Assembly: GCA_030849945.1 (NCBI GenBank)
Contig: JAVDKK010000001.1
Location: forward strand, 1,970,366-2,034,365
From: Schauerella fraxinea
GTDB taxonomy: Bacteria > Pseudomonadota > Gammaproteobacteria > Burkholderiales > Burkholderiaceae_B
Direction: 5' to 3'
Length of the DNA: 64,000 nt
Shown: positions 10,658-20,931 of the stretch, one piece after another
Layout: every line of letters starts with the position of its first letter
Numbering within the stretch: position 1 is the stretch's first letter
Program-made: the position numbers and the translations under genes
Notes under the pieces: generated by a model
Databases searched by the model: none
What the model was told of the DNA's origin: nothing
Seen by the model: only the letters and a program-made list of their open reading frames with translations

Positions 10658-12553
10658 TTGAACAACTCATTTTCGAAAGTCGCGGTATGGATGGTCATCG
10701 CGCTGGTACTGTTCACAGTATTCAAGCAGTTTGACGGCCGCGCCCAGACGCAAGACGGCGTGAGCTACACCGAATTCATCGATCAGGCCAAGGCCGGTCG
10801 TGTCCGTAAGGTCGACGTGCAGGGCGATGTCCTGTACGTGACGCCCGATACCGGCCGTCCGTACTCCCTGACGTCGCCTGGCGACATCTGGATGGTGTCG
10901 GATCTGCTCAAGTACAACGTGCAAGTCTCGGGCAAAGCCCGTGAAGAGCCGTCGTTGCTCATGAGCATTTTCGTCTCCTGGTTCCCGATGTTGCTGTTGA
11001 TCGGCGTCTGGGTGTTTTTCATGCGCCAGATGCAGGGCGGCGGCAAGGGCGGGGCGTTCAGCTTCGGCAAGTCGCGCGCTCGCATGCTTGACGAGAACAC
11101 CAACCAGATCACCTTTGTGGACGTCGCCGGTTGCGACGAAGCCAAGGAAGACGTGCAAGAACTGGTCGACTTCCTGCGCGACCCCACCAAGTTCCAGAAG
11201 CTGGGCGGGCGTATCCCGCGCGGCGTGCTGATGGTGGGTTCGCCGGGTACGGGTAAGACGCTGTTGGCGAAGGCGATCGCCGGCGAAGCCAAAGTACCGT
11301 TCTTCAGCATCTCGGGTTCCGACTTCGTCGAAATGTTCGTCGGCGTGGGCGCTGCCCGTGTGCGCGACATGTTCGAAAACGCCAAGAAGCATTCGCCTTG
11401 CATCATCTTCATCGACGAAATCGATGCGGTGGGTCGTCAGCGCGGTGCCGGTTTGGGTGGCGGTAACGACGAACGCGAACAAACGTTGAACCAGATGCTG
11501 GTTGAAATGGACGGCTTTGAGTCGGGCCAGGGCGTGCTCGTCATCGCCGCGACCAACCGTCCCGACGTGCTGGATCCCGCACTGCTGCGTCCGGGTCGTT
11601 TCGACCGTCAAGTGGTCGTGCCGTTGCCCGATATCCGTGGCCGCGAGCAGATCCTGAAGGTGCACATGCGCAAGGTGCCGATGTCGAACAACGTCGACGC
11701 GCACGTGCTGGCTCGCGGTTGCCCCGGTTTCTCGGGTGCCGACCTGGCCAACCTGGTCAACGAAGCGGCGCTGTTTGCTGCCCGTCGTAACGGCCGTACG
11801 GTCGATATGTCGGACTTCGAAAAAGCCAAGGACAAGATCATGATGGGCGCCGAACGCCGCTCCATCGTCATGCCCGAGGAAGAGCGCCGCAACACGGCTT
11901 ACCACGAGTCCGGCCACGCCATCGTTGCTCGCTCGCTGCCCAAGACCGATCCGGTGCACAAGGTCACGATCATTCCGCGTGGCCGTGCACTGGGCGTCAC
12001 AATGCAGTTGCCCGAAAGCGACCGCTACAGCATGGACAAGAGCCGCTTGCTGGATACGATTGCCGTGCTGTTCGGTGGCCGTATCGCTGAAGAGCTGTTC
12101 ATGAACCAGATGACCACGGGCGCATCGAACGACTTCGAACGTGCCACGGCCATCGCTCGCGACATCGTGACCCGCTACGGCATGACCGACGAACTCGGCC
12201 CCATGGTGTATGCCGAGAACGAAGGCGAAGTGTTCCTGGGTCGTAGTGTGACCAAGACCACGCATATGTCGGAAGCGACGATGCAAAAGGTCGACTCCGA
12301 AATCCGCCGCATCATCGACGAGCAGTATGGTGTTGCGCGCAAGATTCTCGAAGAAAACCGTGACAAGGTCGAAGTCATGACGGCCACGCTGCTCGAATGG
12401 GAAACCATCGACGCTGACCAGATCAACGACATTATGGAAGGTCGCCCGCCGCGTCCGCCCAAGGTGCCGCAAGGCTCGGATACGCCGGATTCCCCGCCGC
12501 CGCCCGCAGCCGGCGTGGCGCCGGGTAGCGGCAACGCTCCGGCCGCTGTCTGA
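10658..12553 (+). CDS. ftsH: ATP-dependent zinc metalloprotease FtsH
   Basis: A membrane-anchored AAA+ protease that degrades misfolded membrane proteins and regulators. Two transmembrane segments (about 7-25 and 101-122) flank a periplasmic domain. Walker A is GSPGTGKT (194-201), Walker B is IIFIDEID (249-256), the second region of homology lies near 298-317, and the zinc motif HESGH is at 416-420. I place the start at TTG 10658, giving MNNSFSKVAVW, because GGGAG stands 7 bases upstream; the frame is open to a TTG at 10622 but without support. The protein is 631 aa. The C-terminus is rich in P and G. folP follows 18 bp later. Confidence 0.97.
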   Translation: MNNSFSKVAVWMVIALVLFTVFKQFDGRAQTQDGVSYTEFIDQAKAGRVRKVDVQGDVLYVTPDTGRPYSLTSPGDIWMVSDLLKYNVQVSGKAREEPSLLMSIFVSWFPMLLLIGVWVFFMRQMQGGGKGGAFSFGKSRARMLDENTNQITFVDVAGCDEAKEDVQELVDFLRDPTKFQKLGGRIPRGVLMVGSPGTGKTLLAKAIAGEAKVPFFSISGSDFVEMFVGVGAARVRDMFENAKKHSPCIIFIDEIDAVGRQRGAGLGGGNDEREQTLNQMLVEMDGFESGQGVLVIAATNRPDVLDPALLRPGRFDRQVVVPLPDIRGREQILKVHMRKVPMSNNVDAHVLARGCPGFSGADLANLVNEAALFAARRNGRTVDMSDFEKAKDKIMMGAERRSIVMPEEERRNTAYHESGHAIVARSLPKTDPVHKVTIIPRGRALGVTMQLPESDRYSMDKSRLLDTIAVLFGGRIAEELFMNQMTTGASNDFERATAIARDIVTRYGMTDELGPMVYAENEGEVFLGRSVTKTTHMSEATMQKVDSEIRRIIDEQYGVARKILEENRDKVEVMTATLLEWETIDADQINDIMEGRPPRPPKVPQGSDTPDSPPPPAAGVAPGSGNAPAAV

Positions 12554-12571
12554 GGTCTCAGTTGTTGAAGT

Positions 12572-13410
12572 ATGGCCAATAACTTCCTGTGCGGGCGCTT
12601 CGAGTTTGACCTCGAGCGCCCGTTGGTTATGGGCATCGTCAATGTCACACCGGATTCGTTTTCCGATGGCGGCCAGCACGATGATCCCGACCACGCAATC
12701 CAACATGCCAAACGTCTGATCGCTGACGGTGCCCATATTCTGGACATCGGCGGTGAATCGACGCGTCCCGGTGCGCCGGCCGTGTCGATGCAGGACGAGC
12801 TCGCGCGCGTGCTGCCCATCGTTGAAGGCTTGCGCGACTGCGGTGTGCCGCTGTCGATCGACACCTTCAAGCCCGACGTGATGCGGGCGGTGCTCGATGC
12901 CGGCGCCGACATGATCAACGACATCTACGGGTTTCGTCAGCCGGGCGCCATCGAAGCGGTGGCCGGTTCGAAATGCGGCTTGTGTGTCATGCACATGAAA
13001 GGCGAACCCCGCACCATGCAGGACGCGCCCGAGTACACCGATCTTTTGGGTGAAATCGGCGTCTTTCTGGGGGCCCGGGCGCAACGGTTGCGCGCGGCCT
13101 GGGTCGACCCGCGCCGTATCGTGCTCGATCCGGGTTTCGGATTCGGCAAAACGGTCGACCAAAACTATCAACTTTTGCGCCGGCTTTCGAATTTGCGCGT
13201 CTCGAGCTATCCCATTCTGGTGGGCCTCTCGCGCAAATCGATGATCGGCAACGTGACTGGCCGAGAGGTGGGGGATCGCCTCGCGGGCAGTCTTGCAGGT
13301 GCCTTGGCTTGCGTGGCGCGTGGCGCGTCCATCGTGCGAGTGCACGATGTTGCCGAAACGGTCGACGCATTGAAAGTCTGGCAAGCAGTAGAAATTGGAG
13401 GCACACAATA

Positions 13411-13411
<1 letters not shown>
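12572..13411 (+). CDS. folP: Dihydropteroate synthase
   Basis: Joins p-aminobenzoate to dihydropterin pyrophosphate in folate synthesis; it is the sulfonamide target. The 279-aa TIM-barrel protein has the family blocks VMGIVNVTPDSFSDGG, DIGGESTRPGA, SIDTFKPDVMRA, ADMINDIYG, VLDPGFGFGKT and LVGLSRKSMIG in order. Its TAA stop shares one base with the glmM ATG (TAATG), indicating translational coupling. The ftsH-folP-glmM order is conserved across many proteobacteria. Confidence 0.97.
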
Positions 13412-14766
<1,355 letters not shown>

Positions 14767-14894
14767 TCCAAGGCGCCTGCGAGGGGACGGCGCCCGTCGC
14801 TCGCGAAGCGCGCAGTCGCTGTCGGCAGCTTTTCCATTGCAAAGGTGGCTGCGATAAGACTTCAATCCAGCCGCACCATGCGCCAGCGACCAAG

Positions 14895-14920
14895 CCGCTT
14901 CCAATGGAAGCGGTTTTTTT
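14895..14920 (+). terminator. Rho-independent terminator after glmM
   Basis: CCGCTTCC-AAT-GGAAGCGG (8-bp stem) followed by seven Ts. It separates the ftsH-folP-glmM unit from the Fur-controlled promoter that begins 14 bp later. Confidence 0.9.
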
Positions 14921-14933
14921 CGCCGCCTTTGCC

Positions 14934-14972
14934 TTGACATCGCGCGATGCAAATGACGATAATTCTCATTTA
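14934..14972 (+). promoter_or_regulatory. Sigma-70 promoter overlapped by a Fur box
   Basis: TTGACA (14934-14939), an 18-bp spacer and GATAAT (14958-14963) form a strong promoter. The surrounding AATGACGATAATTCTCATT (14952-14970) matches about 12 of 19 positions of the Fur consensus GATAATGATAATCATTATC and covers the -10. Iron repression of the following sigma-factor gene is therefore expected. Confidence 0.8.
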
Positions 14973-14991
14973 CGAATTAGTAAATGGGCGA

Positions 14992-15501
14992 ATGGTGACT
15001 TCCGCGCACTCTTCGGACCGCGCCGCGTCGCGGTTCTATCTCGCGCATCACGCCTGGCTGCAGGAGTGGCTGCGACGGCGCCTCGGTTGTCGGCACGATG
15101 CTGCCGACCTGGCGCACGACGCGTTCGCCCGGTTGCTGGCCGCTCGAGAGATCGACGCGATCCGCGAGCCCCGCGCATTTCTGACCACGCTCGCCCAGCG
15201 CCTTGTTTATAACTTCTGGCGCCGTCGCGATCTCGAACGCGCTTATCTCGATGGATTGCTGCTGGCGGCGCCGACGAGCATGCCGTCCGAGGAAGAGCGC
15301 GCGCTGGTCGTCGATGCCCTCATGCACATCGATCATGCGCTCAAGCGATTGCCGCCCAAGGCGCGATCGGTGTTTTTGCTCAGCCAGATCGATGAACTGT
15401 CCTATCCCGAGATCGCGGACCGTCTGGCGCTCTCCGCCATGACCGTGCGTCGCTACATGAAGCAGGCCATCACGCTGTGCGTGCTGGCAAACGCGGCGTG
15501 A
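14992..15501 (+). CDS. FecI-type ECF sigma factor
   Basis: An iron-starvation extracytoplasmic-function sigma factor that would direct RNA polymerase to the receptor gene downstream. From the ATG at 14992 it is 169 aa. Region 2 is recognised in HDAADLAHDAFARLLAAREI and PRAFLTTLAQRLVYNFWRRRDLERAYLD; region 4 in LKRLPPKARSVFLLSQIDELSYPEIADRLALSAMTVRRYMKQA. An in-frame ATG at 14947 is rejected because it lies between the -35 and -10 boxes. fecR starts 20 bp after its stop. The arrangement sigma factor, FecR, receptor is the standard cell-surface signalling cassette. Confidence 0.93.
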   Translation: MVTSAHSSDRAASRFYLAHHAWLQEWLRRRLGCRHDAADLAHDAFARLLAAREIDAIREPRAFLTTLAQRLVYNFWRRRDLERAYLDGLLLAAPTSMPSEEERALVVDALMHIDHALKRLPPKARSVFLLSQIDELSYPEIADRLALSAMTVRRYMKQAITLCVLANAA

Positions 15502-15520
15502 GCATTTTCTCCATCACCTC

Positions 15521-16513
15521 ATGACGGCCGCTATCTCACCCCACGCCGCCTCGGCTGCAGCGATTTCGCCCGACGCCGCGCTCGAAGCCGCCATCGACTG
15601 GATGGTGCAGATGCGGTCCGGCACGATGACCGACACGGAGCGACGCCGTTTCGACGAGTGGCGCGCGGCCGATTCGCGCCATCATGCCGCCTGGGCCCAA
15701 GTAAGCGGCGCGCTGGCAACTGCCTTTGAACCATTGCGGCGCAATGGTTCGGCGCACCTTGCCGACACGGCGTTACGCGTTAGCCCAAACCGGCGCCGCG
15801 CGCTGCGAAATGCCCTCGGTCTGCTGATCGCCGCCGGGGCGGGCGCCGCGATTGTCAACCGTCAAATTCCGCTCGCCACGCTCACGGCCGATTTGCGGAC
15901 CGGCACAGGAGAACGCAAGACGTTCGTGCTTCCGGACGGCAGCGAGGTCACCCTCAATGCACGGTCGGCCGTCAATGTGGCCTACGGCAACAGCGAACGC
16001 CGCATCCATTTGCAAGCCGGTGCGCTGTTCGCACGCGCCATGCAAGACACCACTATGCCTTTCGTGGCGAGCACCGCGGACGGCCAAGCACGCACGGCGG
16101 GCGCGCACTTCATGCTGGCACGCGAAGCAGAAGCCAGCAGTGTGGCCGTGATCGACCAGTCGGTAGACATCATCAACGCAGCCGGATCGCGGGCGACGGT
16201 GGCCGCAGGCATGGGGCTGCGCTTCACGCGCGACTCCATTGCAGCGCCGCTCGCACAATTGGCGGATTTGGCGGCGTGGCGCTCAGGGATGCTGGTTGCC
16301 CGAGATATCCCTCTGGGGGACGTGATCGATGCCATGCGCCCCTATCGACGCGGACTGGTACGGGTGTCCAGCAATGCCGCACGCTTGCGGGTGCTGGGCG
16401 CATTTTCACTCGACGACACCGAGCGCATGCTGGTCTCGCTTGCGCAAACCCTGCCCATTACGGTTAAGCGTTTCAGCGATGTGCTTGTGATGGTCGATAC
16501 ACGAGAGGCTTGA
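15521..16513 (+). CDS. FecR-family transmembrane anti-sigma/signal transducer
   Basis: Links the outer-membrane receptor to the FecI-type sigma factor. The N-terminal cytoplasmic part (DUF4880-like, about 20-70) shows AIDWMVQMRSGTMTDTERRRFDEWRAADSRHHAAWA with the conserved tryptophans. A hydrophobic segment follows (about 92-112). The periplasmic FecR domain contains TGTGERKTFVLPDGSEVTLNARSAVNV. The C-terminal STN-like end (LGDVIDAMRPYRRGLVRV and onward) contacts the receptor. 330 aa is normal for the family. It precedes the receptor gene by 266 bp of partly repetitive DNA. Confidence 0.92.
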   Translation: MTAAISPHAASAAAISPDAALEAAIDWMVQMRSGTMTDTERRRFDEWRAADSRHHAAWAQVSGALATAFEPLRRNGSAHLADTALRVSPNRRRALRNALGLLIAAGAGAAIVNRQIPLATLTADLRTGTGERKTFVLPDGSEVTLNARSAVNVAYGNSERRIHLQAGALFARAMQDTTMPFVASTADGQARTAGAHFMLAREAEASSVAVIDQSVDIINAAGSRATVAAGMGLRFTRDSIAAPLAQLADLAAWRSGMLVARDIPLGDVIDAMRPYRRGLVRVSSNAARLRVLGAFSLDDTERMLVSLAQTLPITVKRFSDVLVMVDTREA

Positions 16514-16569
16514 GACCTGTGACGCTCCGGGATCGACGACGGGGCGAGCCAGTAGCGTCGGGTGCCACA

Positions 16570-16672
16570 GGCGCTATTGCTGGCGCTTTTGATATTGCTA
16601 TCGCTAACGCTGCTGCTGCTACTGCTACTGCTACTGCGACTGCTACTGCTATTGCTCCCGCTCTCGCTCTCC
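16570..16672 (+). repeat. GCT-based tri/hexanucleotide repeat between fecR and receptor gene
   Basis: From 16609 the sequence runs as GCT codon-length units alternating with ACT (gctactgctactgct), with looser GCT spacing back to about 16570 and decay into GCT/CTC after 16655. It lies in the 266-bp gap between fecR and the TonB-dependent receptor. Read in the receptor frame it would give alternating Ala/Thr. It could be a slippage-prone tract that changes promoter or leader spacing. Confidence 0.75.
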
Positions 16673-16779
16673 TCCCGCCACAGCGTGACCATCGTCACCG
16701 TTACACATCAGCTGAACACATTCACCGCGCTCGTTGCACAGACATGGAAACCTCGCCCCTTATTCTGGAGTTTCCGTCC

Positions 16780-19206
16780 ATGCCCCGCGTGTCCAAGATC
16801 CGTGCAGCGCGCACGTCCCCCCGCTTGTTGGTCGCAGGTTTAGCGATTGCGCTCTCAACGTCCGCCGCGGGCGTGGCCGCGCAGCCCGCGGCGGCCAACC
16901 GTACTGGCACCGCCACGGCGGCACGATACGACCTGCCGGCCATGCCGTTGAGCGATGCGCTCGTCCGCATTGCGCAGCAAAGCGGCCGCTCGGTATCGGT
17001 CGATCCGACGCTGGTAAGCGGGGTTCGCGCACAACCCGTGCAGGGCGTGTATAGCGCGGAAGAGGCCGTGCGCCGTGCGATGCAGGGCACCGGCCTGGAA
17101 GTGTGGGTCACCTCGAACGGCACGCTCAGCGCGCGCCGCGCGGCGCCGGTTGCCGCCACGGCCGAACTGGAGCCGGTGCGCGTGCTCGGTACGGCCGAAA
17201 CGGCGTTTTCGCATGTATACGGGTATGTGGCGCATCGCGGCAGCGCGGGCATGAAGACCGATACCGCGCTCGTCGAAACGCCCCAGTCGATATCGGTGGT
17301 GACCAGCGACCAGATTCGTGCGGTGAAGGCCAGCTCGGTGGCCGATGCGTTGGGCTACACGCCGGGATTCGCATCGCAATCGCCCGCGTTCAGCCGTATG
17401 GTCGATGATTTCATGCTGCGCGGCTTCAACGTCGCGGCCGGCAACAGCGGGCAGTTGCGCGACGGGTTGAAATTGCAATCCAGTGTGTATGACGGCGGTC
17501 AGGAGCCATACGGTCTCGAGCGCGTTGAAGTGCTGCGCGGTGCAGCCTCGGTGCTCTACGGTCAACTCGGCCCAGGCGGCGTAGTCAACACCATCAGCAA
17601 GCGGCCCACGACCGAGCCCTTGCGAGAGCTCAATGTTGAAGCGGGAAGTTATGGCCGTCGCCAGTACTCTGGAGATTTTGCGGGTCCGCTAACGGAAGAC
17701 GGGGTGTGGTCGTATCGGCTTACCGGTCTGGTGCGCGATGCCGATAACTGGATGGATCATGTGCCCGACGATCGCACCTATCTGGCGCCGGCGTTGACCT
17801 GGCGGCCATCGGCGGCGACCTCGTTGACCTTTCTGGCCAGCTACCAGCGCATCCGCACCCGATTTGCCGCGCCCTTGCCGGCGTCGGTCACGTTGAACGG
17901 CACATTGCCGCGCGATCTGTTTATCGGTGAGCCCAATTTCGACCGCTACGATACCGACAGCTATACCGCAGGGTATGTGTTCGAGCACGCCTTCAACGAC
18001 CGCGTGAAGGTGCGCCAAAGCGCGCGCTATTTCACCGCCGACGGCAACTGGGATTATCTGTCGTATGGCGGTTTGCAGGCGAATGGCCAGACATTGCGCC
18101 GCGGCGTCATCAGCCGCACCGAAAAATCCTACGGGGTGGCAGGCGACACCTCGCTCGAATGGAAAGGCGATACGGGGCCGCTCGATCACACGGTGTTGGT
18201 GGGCGCCGATTACTACAAAAGCAGCTACACGTCGCATCGCCACAGCGGCAGCGTGGCGCCGCTGGCCAATATCTACGCGCCGGTTTACGGTGCCCGCCCC
18301 ACGGTGCAGACGGGAGCCGATTACGGTATCGCCACGCGTAGCGACGCGTTCGGCTTATATGCTCAAGACCAAATCAAACTGCATGATCGATGGGTGGTCG
18401 TGGTGGGTGGACGGCACGACTGGGCCGATACCAAACAGAAGAGTTATCAAACCGGCGCCGACACGACGTTGCAGGATAGCGCCACCACTGGGCGGGCCGG
18501 TGTGGTTTATCTTGCCGATAACGGCTTGGCGCCGTATGTGAGCGCAAGCCAATCGTTCTCCCCGACCATCGGCGTAGACCGCAGTGGCAATGCGTTCGAA
18601 CCGACCAAGGGCACGCAGTATGAACTTGGCCTGCGTTACGAACCGCCCGGTTCGAACATGCTTTACAGCGCGGCCATTTACGACCTCACGCAGCGCAACG
18701 CGCTCACCGTCGATCCGGCTGACAGCACCTTCTCTGTGCAAACCGGCAAAGTGCGTTCGCGGGGCCTCGAGCTTGAAGCCAAGATGGGGTCGGGCCCATG
18801 GAATGTGACCGCCGCCTATGCGTATACCGATGCACGCACCATCAAGGCGAACGATCCCGTGCTGGTGGATCAGCGGGTGTCGCTCGTACCGCTGCACAGC
18901 GCGTCGCTGTGGGTCGATCGCGATATGCGCGCATTCGGATTGACCGGCCTGAAGCTCGGGGCAGGGGTACGCTACGGCAGCTCGACCAATCTGGCGGGTT
19001 ATGCCGGCAATGTGTCGGGTCAGTTCCTGGTCGATGCGCTCGCTAGCTACGACTTCGGCGCGGTGTCGCCCGACATGGCGGGCTTAAGCCTCACCGTGAA
19101 CGCGCGCAACCTCTTCAACCGCGGTTTCGTGACGTGCTCGGGCGCGACGGGGTGCCGTTACGGCGATCCGCGCACGTTGTACGCCACGGTCAGTTATCGC
19201 TGGTAA
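16780..19206 (+). CDS. TonB-dependent siderophore receptor with N-terminal signalling (STN) domain
   Basis: An outer-membrane ferric-siderophore transporter of the FecA/FpvA type. From ATG 16780 (CTGGAG 9 bp upstream) the protein is 808 aa; another in-frame ATG at 16744 is possible. A signal peptide is visible (LLVAGLAIALSTSAAGVAAQ). The STN domain follows (YDLPAMPLSDALVRIAQQSGRSVSVD to LSARRA), which talks to FecR. Next come the plug (ETPQSISVVTSDQIRAV, then YGLERVEVLRGAASVLYGQLGPGGVVN) and a 22-strand barrel ending in the aromatic YATVSYRW. The ligand cannot be predicted. It forms one signalling unit with the sigma factor and FecR upstream. Confidence 0.93.
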   Translation: MPRVSKIRAARTSPRLLVAGLAIALSTSAAGVAAQPAAANRTGTATAARYDLPAMPLSDALVRIAQQSGRSVSVDPTLVSGVRAQPVQGVYSAEEAVRRAMQGTGLEVWVTSNGTLSARRAAPVAATAELEPVRVLGTAETAFSHVYGYVAHRGSAGMKTDTALVETPQSISVVTSDQIRAVKASSVADALGYTPGFASQSPAFSRMVDDFMLRGFNVAAGNSGQLRDGLKLQSSVYDGGQEPYGLERVEVLRGAASVLYGQLGPGGVVNTISKRPTTEPLRELNVEAGSYGRRQYSGDFAGPLTEDGVWSYRLTGLVRDADNWMDHVPDDRTYLAPALTWRPSAATSLTFLASYQRIRTRFAAPLPASVTLNGTLPRDLFIGEPNFDRYDTDSYTAGYVFEHAFNDRVKVRQSARYFTADGNWDYLSYGGLQANGQTLRRGVISRTEKSYGVAGDTSLEWKGDTGPLDHTVLVGADYYKSSYTSHRHSGSVAPLANIYAPVYGARPTVQTGADYGIATRSDAFGLYAQDQIKLHDRWVVVVGGRHDWADTKQKSYQTGADTTLQDSATTGRAGVVYLADNGLAPYVSASQSFSPTIGVDRSGNAFEPTKGTQYELGLRYEPPGSNMLYSAAIYDLTQRNALTVDPADSTFSVQTGKVRSRGLELEAKMGSGPWNVTAAYAYTDARTIKANDPVLVDQRVSLVPLHSASLWVDRDMRAFGLTGLKLGAGVRYGSSTNLAGYAGNVSGQFLVDALASYDFGAVSPDMAGLSLTVNARNLFNRGFVTCSGATGCRYGDPRTLYATVSYRW

Positions 19207-19225
19207 GGATGCGCATGATCGCCGC

Positions 19226-20626
19226 TTATGGGCGATCGCGCGGCTCTCGTGTTTCGCGTTCGGCGTCCACCACCGACTGGCGGCGAAAGCGTCCCGCGGC
19301 GAGGTGATAGAACGGTTGCGGGCAAAACTGCCGTGCCACCATCGATGCCGTCAGGCAGGCAAACAGCAGCCAAAAGAGCGCAGGCTGATTGCCTGTCATC
19401 TCCATCACCACCACGCTGGCCGTGAGCGGTGCCTGCGTGGCGGCGGCGAGAAACGCGGCCATCGCGATCAGCACGATAAAGCGCTGGTCTACGGCACCAC
19501 CGGCCAATTGCCAGATCTGTTCGCCGATGCCGGCGCCGGTCGTGAGCGCCGGGGTAAAGATGCCACCGGGGATGCCCGCCCAATACGATGCCACCGTGGC
19601 CGCCAGCTTGGCCAAGCCGAATCCTTCAGGCGCCGGATGCTCGCCGGCCAGCAAGCCGCTGGCGATGCCGTACCCCGTGCCGTACACCGAGCCTTGCGTG
19701 AGCGCGCCAAGGCAAGCGATCGCCAGCCCAAGAAGGGCCGCGCAGTAGATCGGATGACGCCGCACCCACGCACGGCATCGTGCCGGCGCCACACCGGCCA
19801 ACCCTTTGCCCAACAAGCGCGCAAAGATGCCGCCGAGCACGCCGCATACGACCCCGCACAGCAGCACCCACCACACCACGCTTGGTGCGATGACGACGCC
19901 TGTGGCGCGCGCAAAATAGGGGTTGTTGCCGGCGATGGCGACCACGATGAAACCCGCGGCCAGCACGCCGATCAGCACCAGCCGCTGCCAGCGCAGCACC
20001 GTGCCCCGGCCCAGTTCCTCGATCGCGAAGATCACGCCGGCCAGCGGCGCATTGAAGGCGGCCGCAAGCCCGCCGGCCGCGCCCGCTGCGATCAATTCGT
20101 TGGCATGAAAACCGCGTAGCGACCAGCCGCGCGCTTTCCAGAATTGGCCCCAGGCCAGCATGAGTGCCGCGCCCACCTGAACGGACGGGCCTTCGCGGCC
20201 GATCGACGCCCCGGCCAGCATGCCCAGAAAGGTCAACGGTATTTTCCAGAGGCATTGGGCCAATCCGACCAGCCGCGACTGCGCCGGGCCGGGGGGCAAA
20301 CTCAAGGCGGCGATCACCTGCGGGATGCCGCTGCCCGACGCATTGGGTGCCAGTCGCAAGGTCAGCCAGCGAATGATGGGCAGCCCGATAGGCAGAAGCA
20401 GAAACGCCCATAGCCCATTGTGAGCGATCCATTCAGCATTCTTTTCGAGCGCCCAATCGGCCATTTGCGCAAACGCCAACGACACCAGGCTGACCAACGC
20501 GGCACCGCCCAGCAACAGGCCCATCTGGGCGCTTTTCCTGGACAGGCGGCCGGTCTGACGCGCCTTGCGGCGTGCCAACCGGCGGGTTCGTGCGGAGAGA
20601 TAACGCCATCGTTCGTCTGGTTTCAC
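19226..20626 (-). CDS. ClC-family chloride channel/antiporter
   Basis: An inner-membrane ClC protein with 10 or more membrane segments. The anion-site motifs are GSGIPQVIAAL, GREGPSVQVGAALM (with the gating glutamate) and GIPGGIFTPALTTGAGIG, so it keeps the residues of H+/Cl- exchangers. I chose the GTG at 20624-20626 (VKPDERWRYLS, 466 aa); the frame is open to 20806, but the extra 60 residues do not resemble the family and overlap the olsB promoter region. There is no CBS domain. It is convergent with the receptor gene, 19 bp apart. Start confidence is modest, family confidence high. Confidence 0.9.
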   Translation of the reverse strand: MKPDERWRYLSARTRRLARRKARQTGRLSRKSAQMGLLLGGAALVSLVSLAFAQMADWALEKNAEWIAHNGLWAFLLLPIGLPIIRWLTLRLAPNASGSGIPQVIAALSLPPGPAQSRLVGLAQCLWKIPLTFLGMLAGASIGREGPSVQVGAALMLAWGQFWKARGWSLRGFHANELIAAGAAGGLAAAFNAPLAGVIFAIEELGRGTVLRWQRLVLIGVLAAGFIVVAIAGNNPYFARATGVVIAPSVVWWVLLCGVVCGVLGGIFARLLGKGLAGVAPARCRAWVRRHPIYCAALLGLAIACLGALTQGSVYGTGYGIASGLLAGEHPAPEGFGLAKLAATVASYWAGIPGGIFTPALTTGAGIGEQIWQLAGGAVDQRFIVLIAMAAFLAAATQAPLTASVVVMEMTGNQPALFWLLFACLTASMVARQFCPQPFYHLAAGRFRRQSVVDAERETREPRDRP

Positions 20627-20859
20627 GCCAAAGATGTTACGCGTGTAAGTTGACAGAGGGGTAAATCGGCGACGGCAGTCGCTTTCATGCGACGTGCGGA
20701 TGCCCGCAGCGTCGTGCAGCAGCAACGTTATCGCGCGGTCGCAAGGATTAATGTCTCGCCGCTGAAACCCTTTATGGATTGCGAGGTGCGCTCGCGCGTC
20801 CAACACCCGAGCGTATGCCTGCGTGGGGTGCGGCCAGCGCCAGGTCGACGTTCACAGTC

Positions 20860-20877
20860 TTGTCATCCAAACGTCAA
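20860..20877 (+). promoter_or_regulatory. Candidate PhoB box upstream of olsB
   Basis: TTGTCAT-ccaa-ACGTCAA is two 7-mers 4 bp apart, as in CTGTCAT-n4-CTGTCAC. The first half matches 6/7 and the second 4/7. It lies 54 bp before the olsB ATG. It is the weakest of the three Pho-box-like sites, but PhoB control of olsB is documented in other bacteria. Confidence 0.5.
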
Positions 20878-20931
20878 ATACGTGACATGTGTAGCCCCCA
20901 GACTTGCCGGAACGTCCTGGGAGGGATTGAT

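Noticed and set aside
10667..13408. A 913-codon minus-strand frame opposite ftsH and folP
   Set aside because: Same type of antisense shadow; ftsH and folP on the plus strand are certain.
14947..14991. Upstream in-frame ATG for the FecI-type sigma factor
   Set aside because: It lies within the promoter and Fur box, upstream of the expected transcript start.
16609..16672. The GCT/ACT tract as a CRISPR-like repeat array
   Set aside because: Units are only 3-6 bp with no spacers; it is a microsatellite.
20627..20806. N-terminal extension of the ClC protein by 60 residues
   Set aside because: The added residues do not resemble ClC N-termini and run into the olsB upstream region; GTG 20626 preferred.
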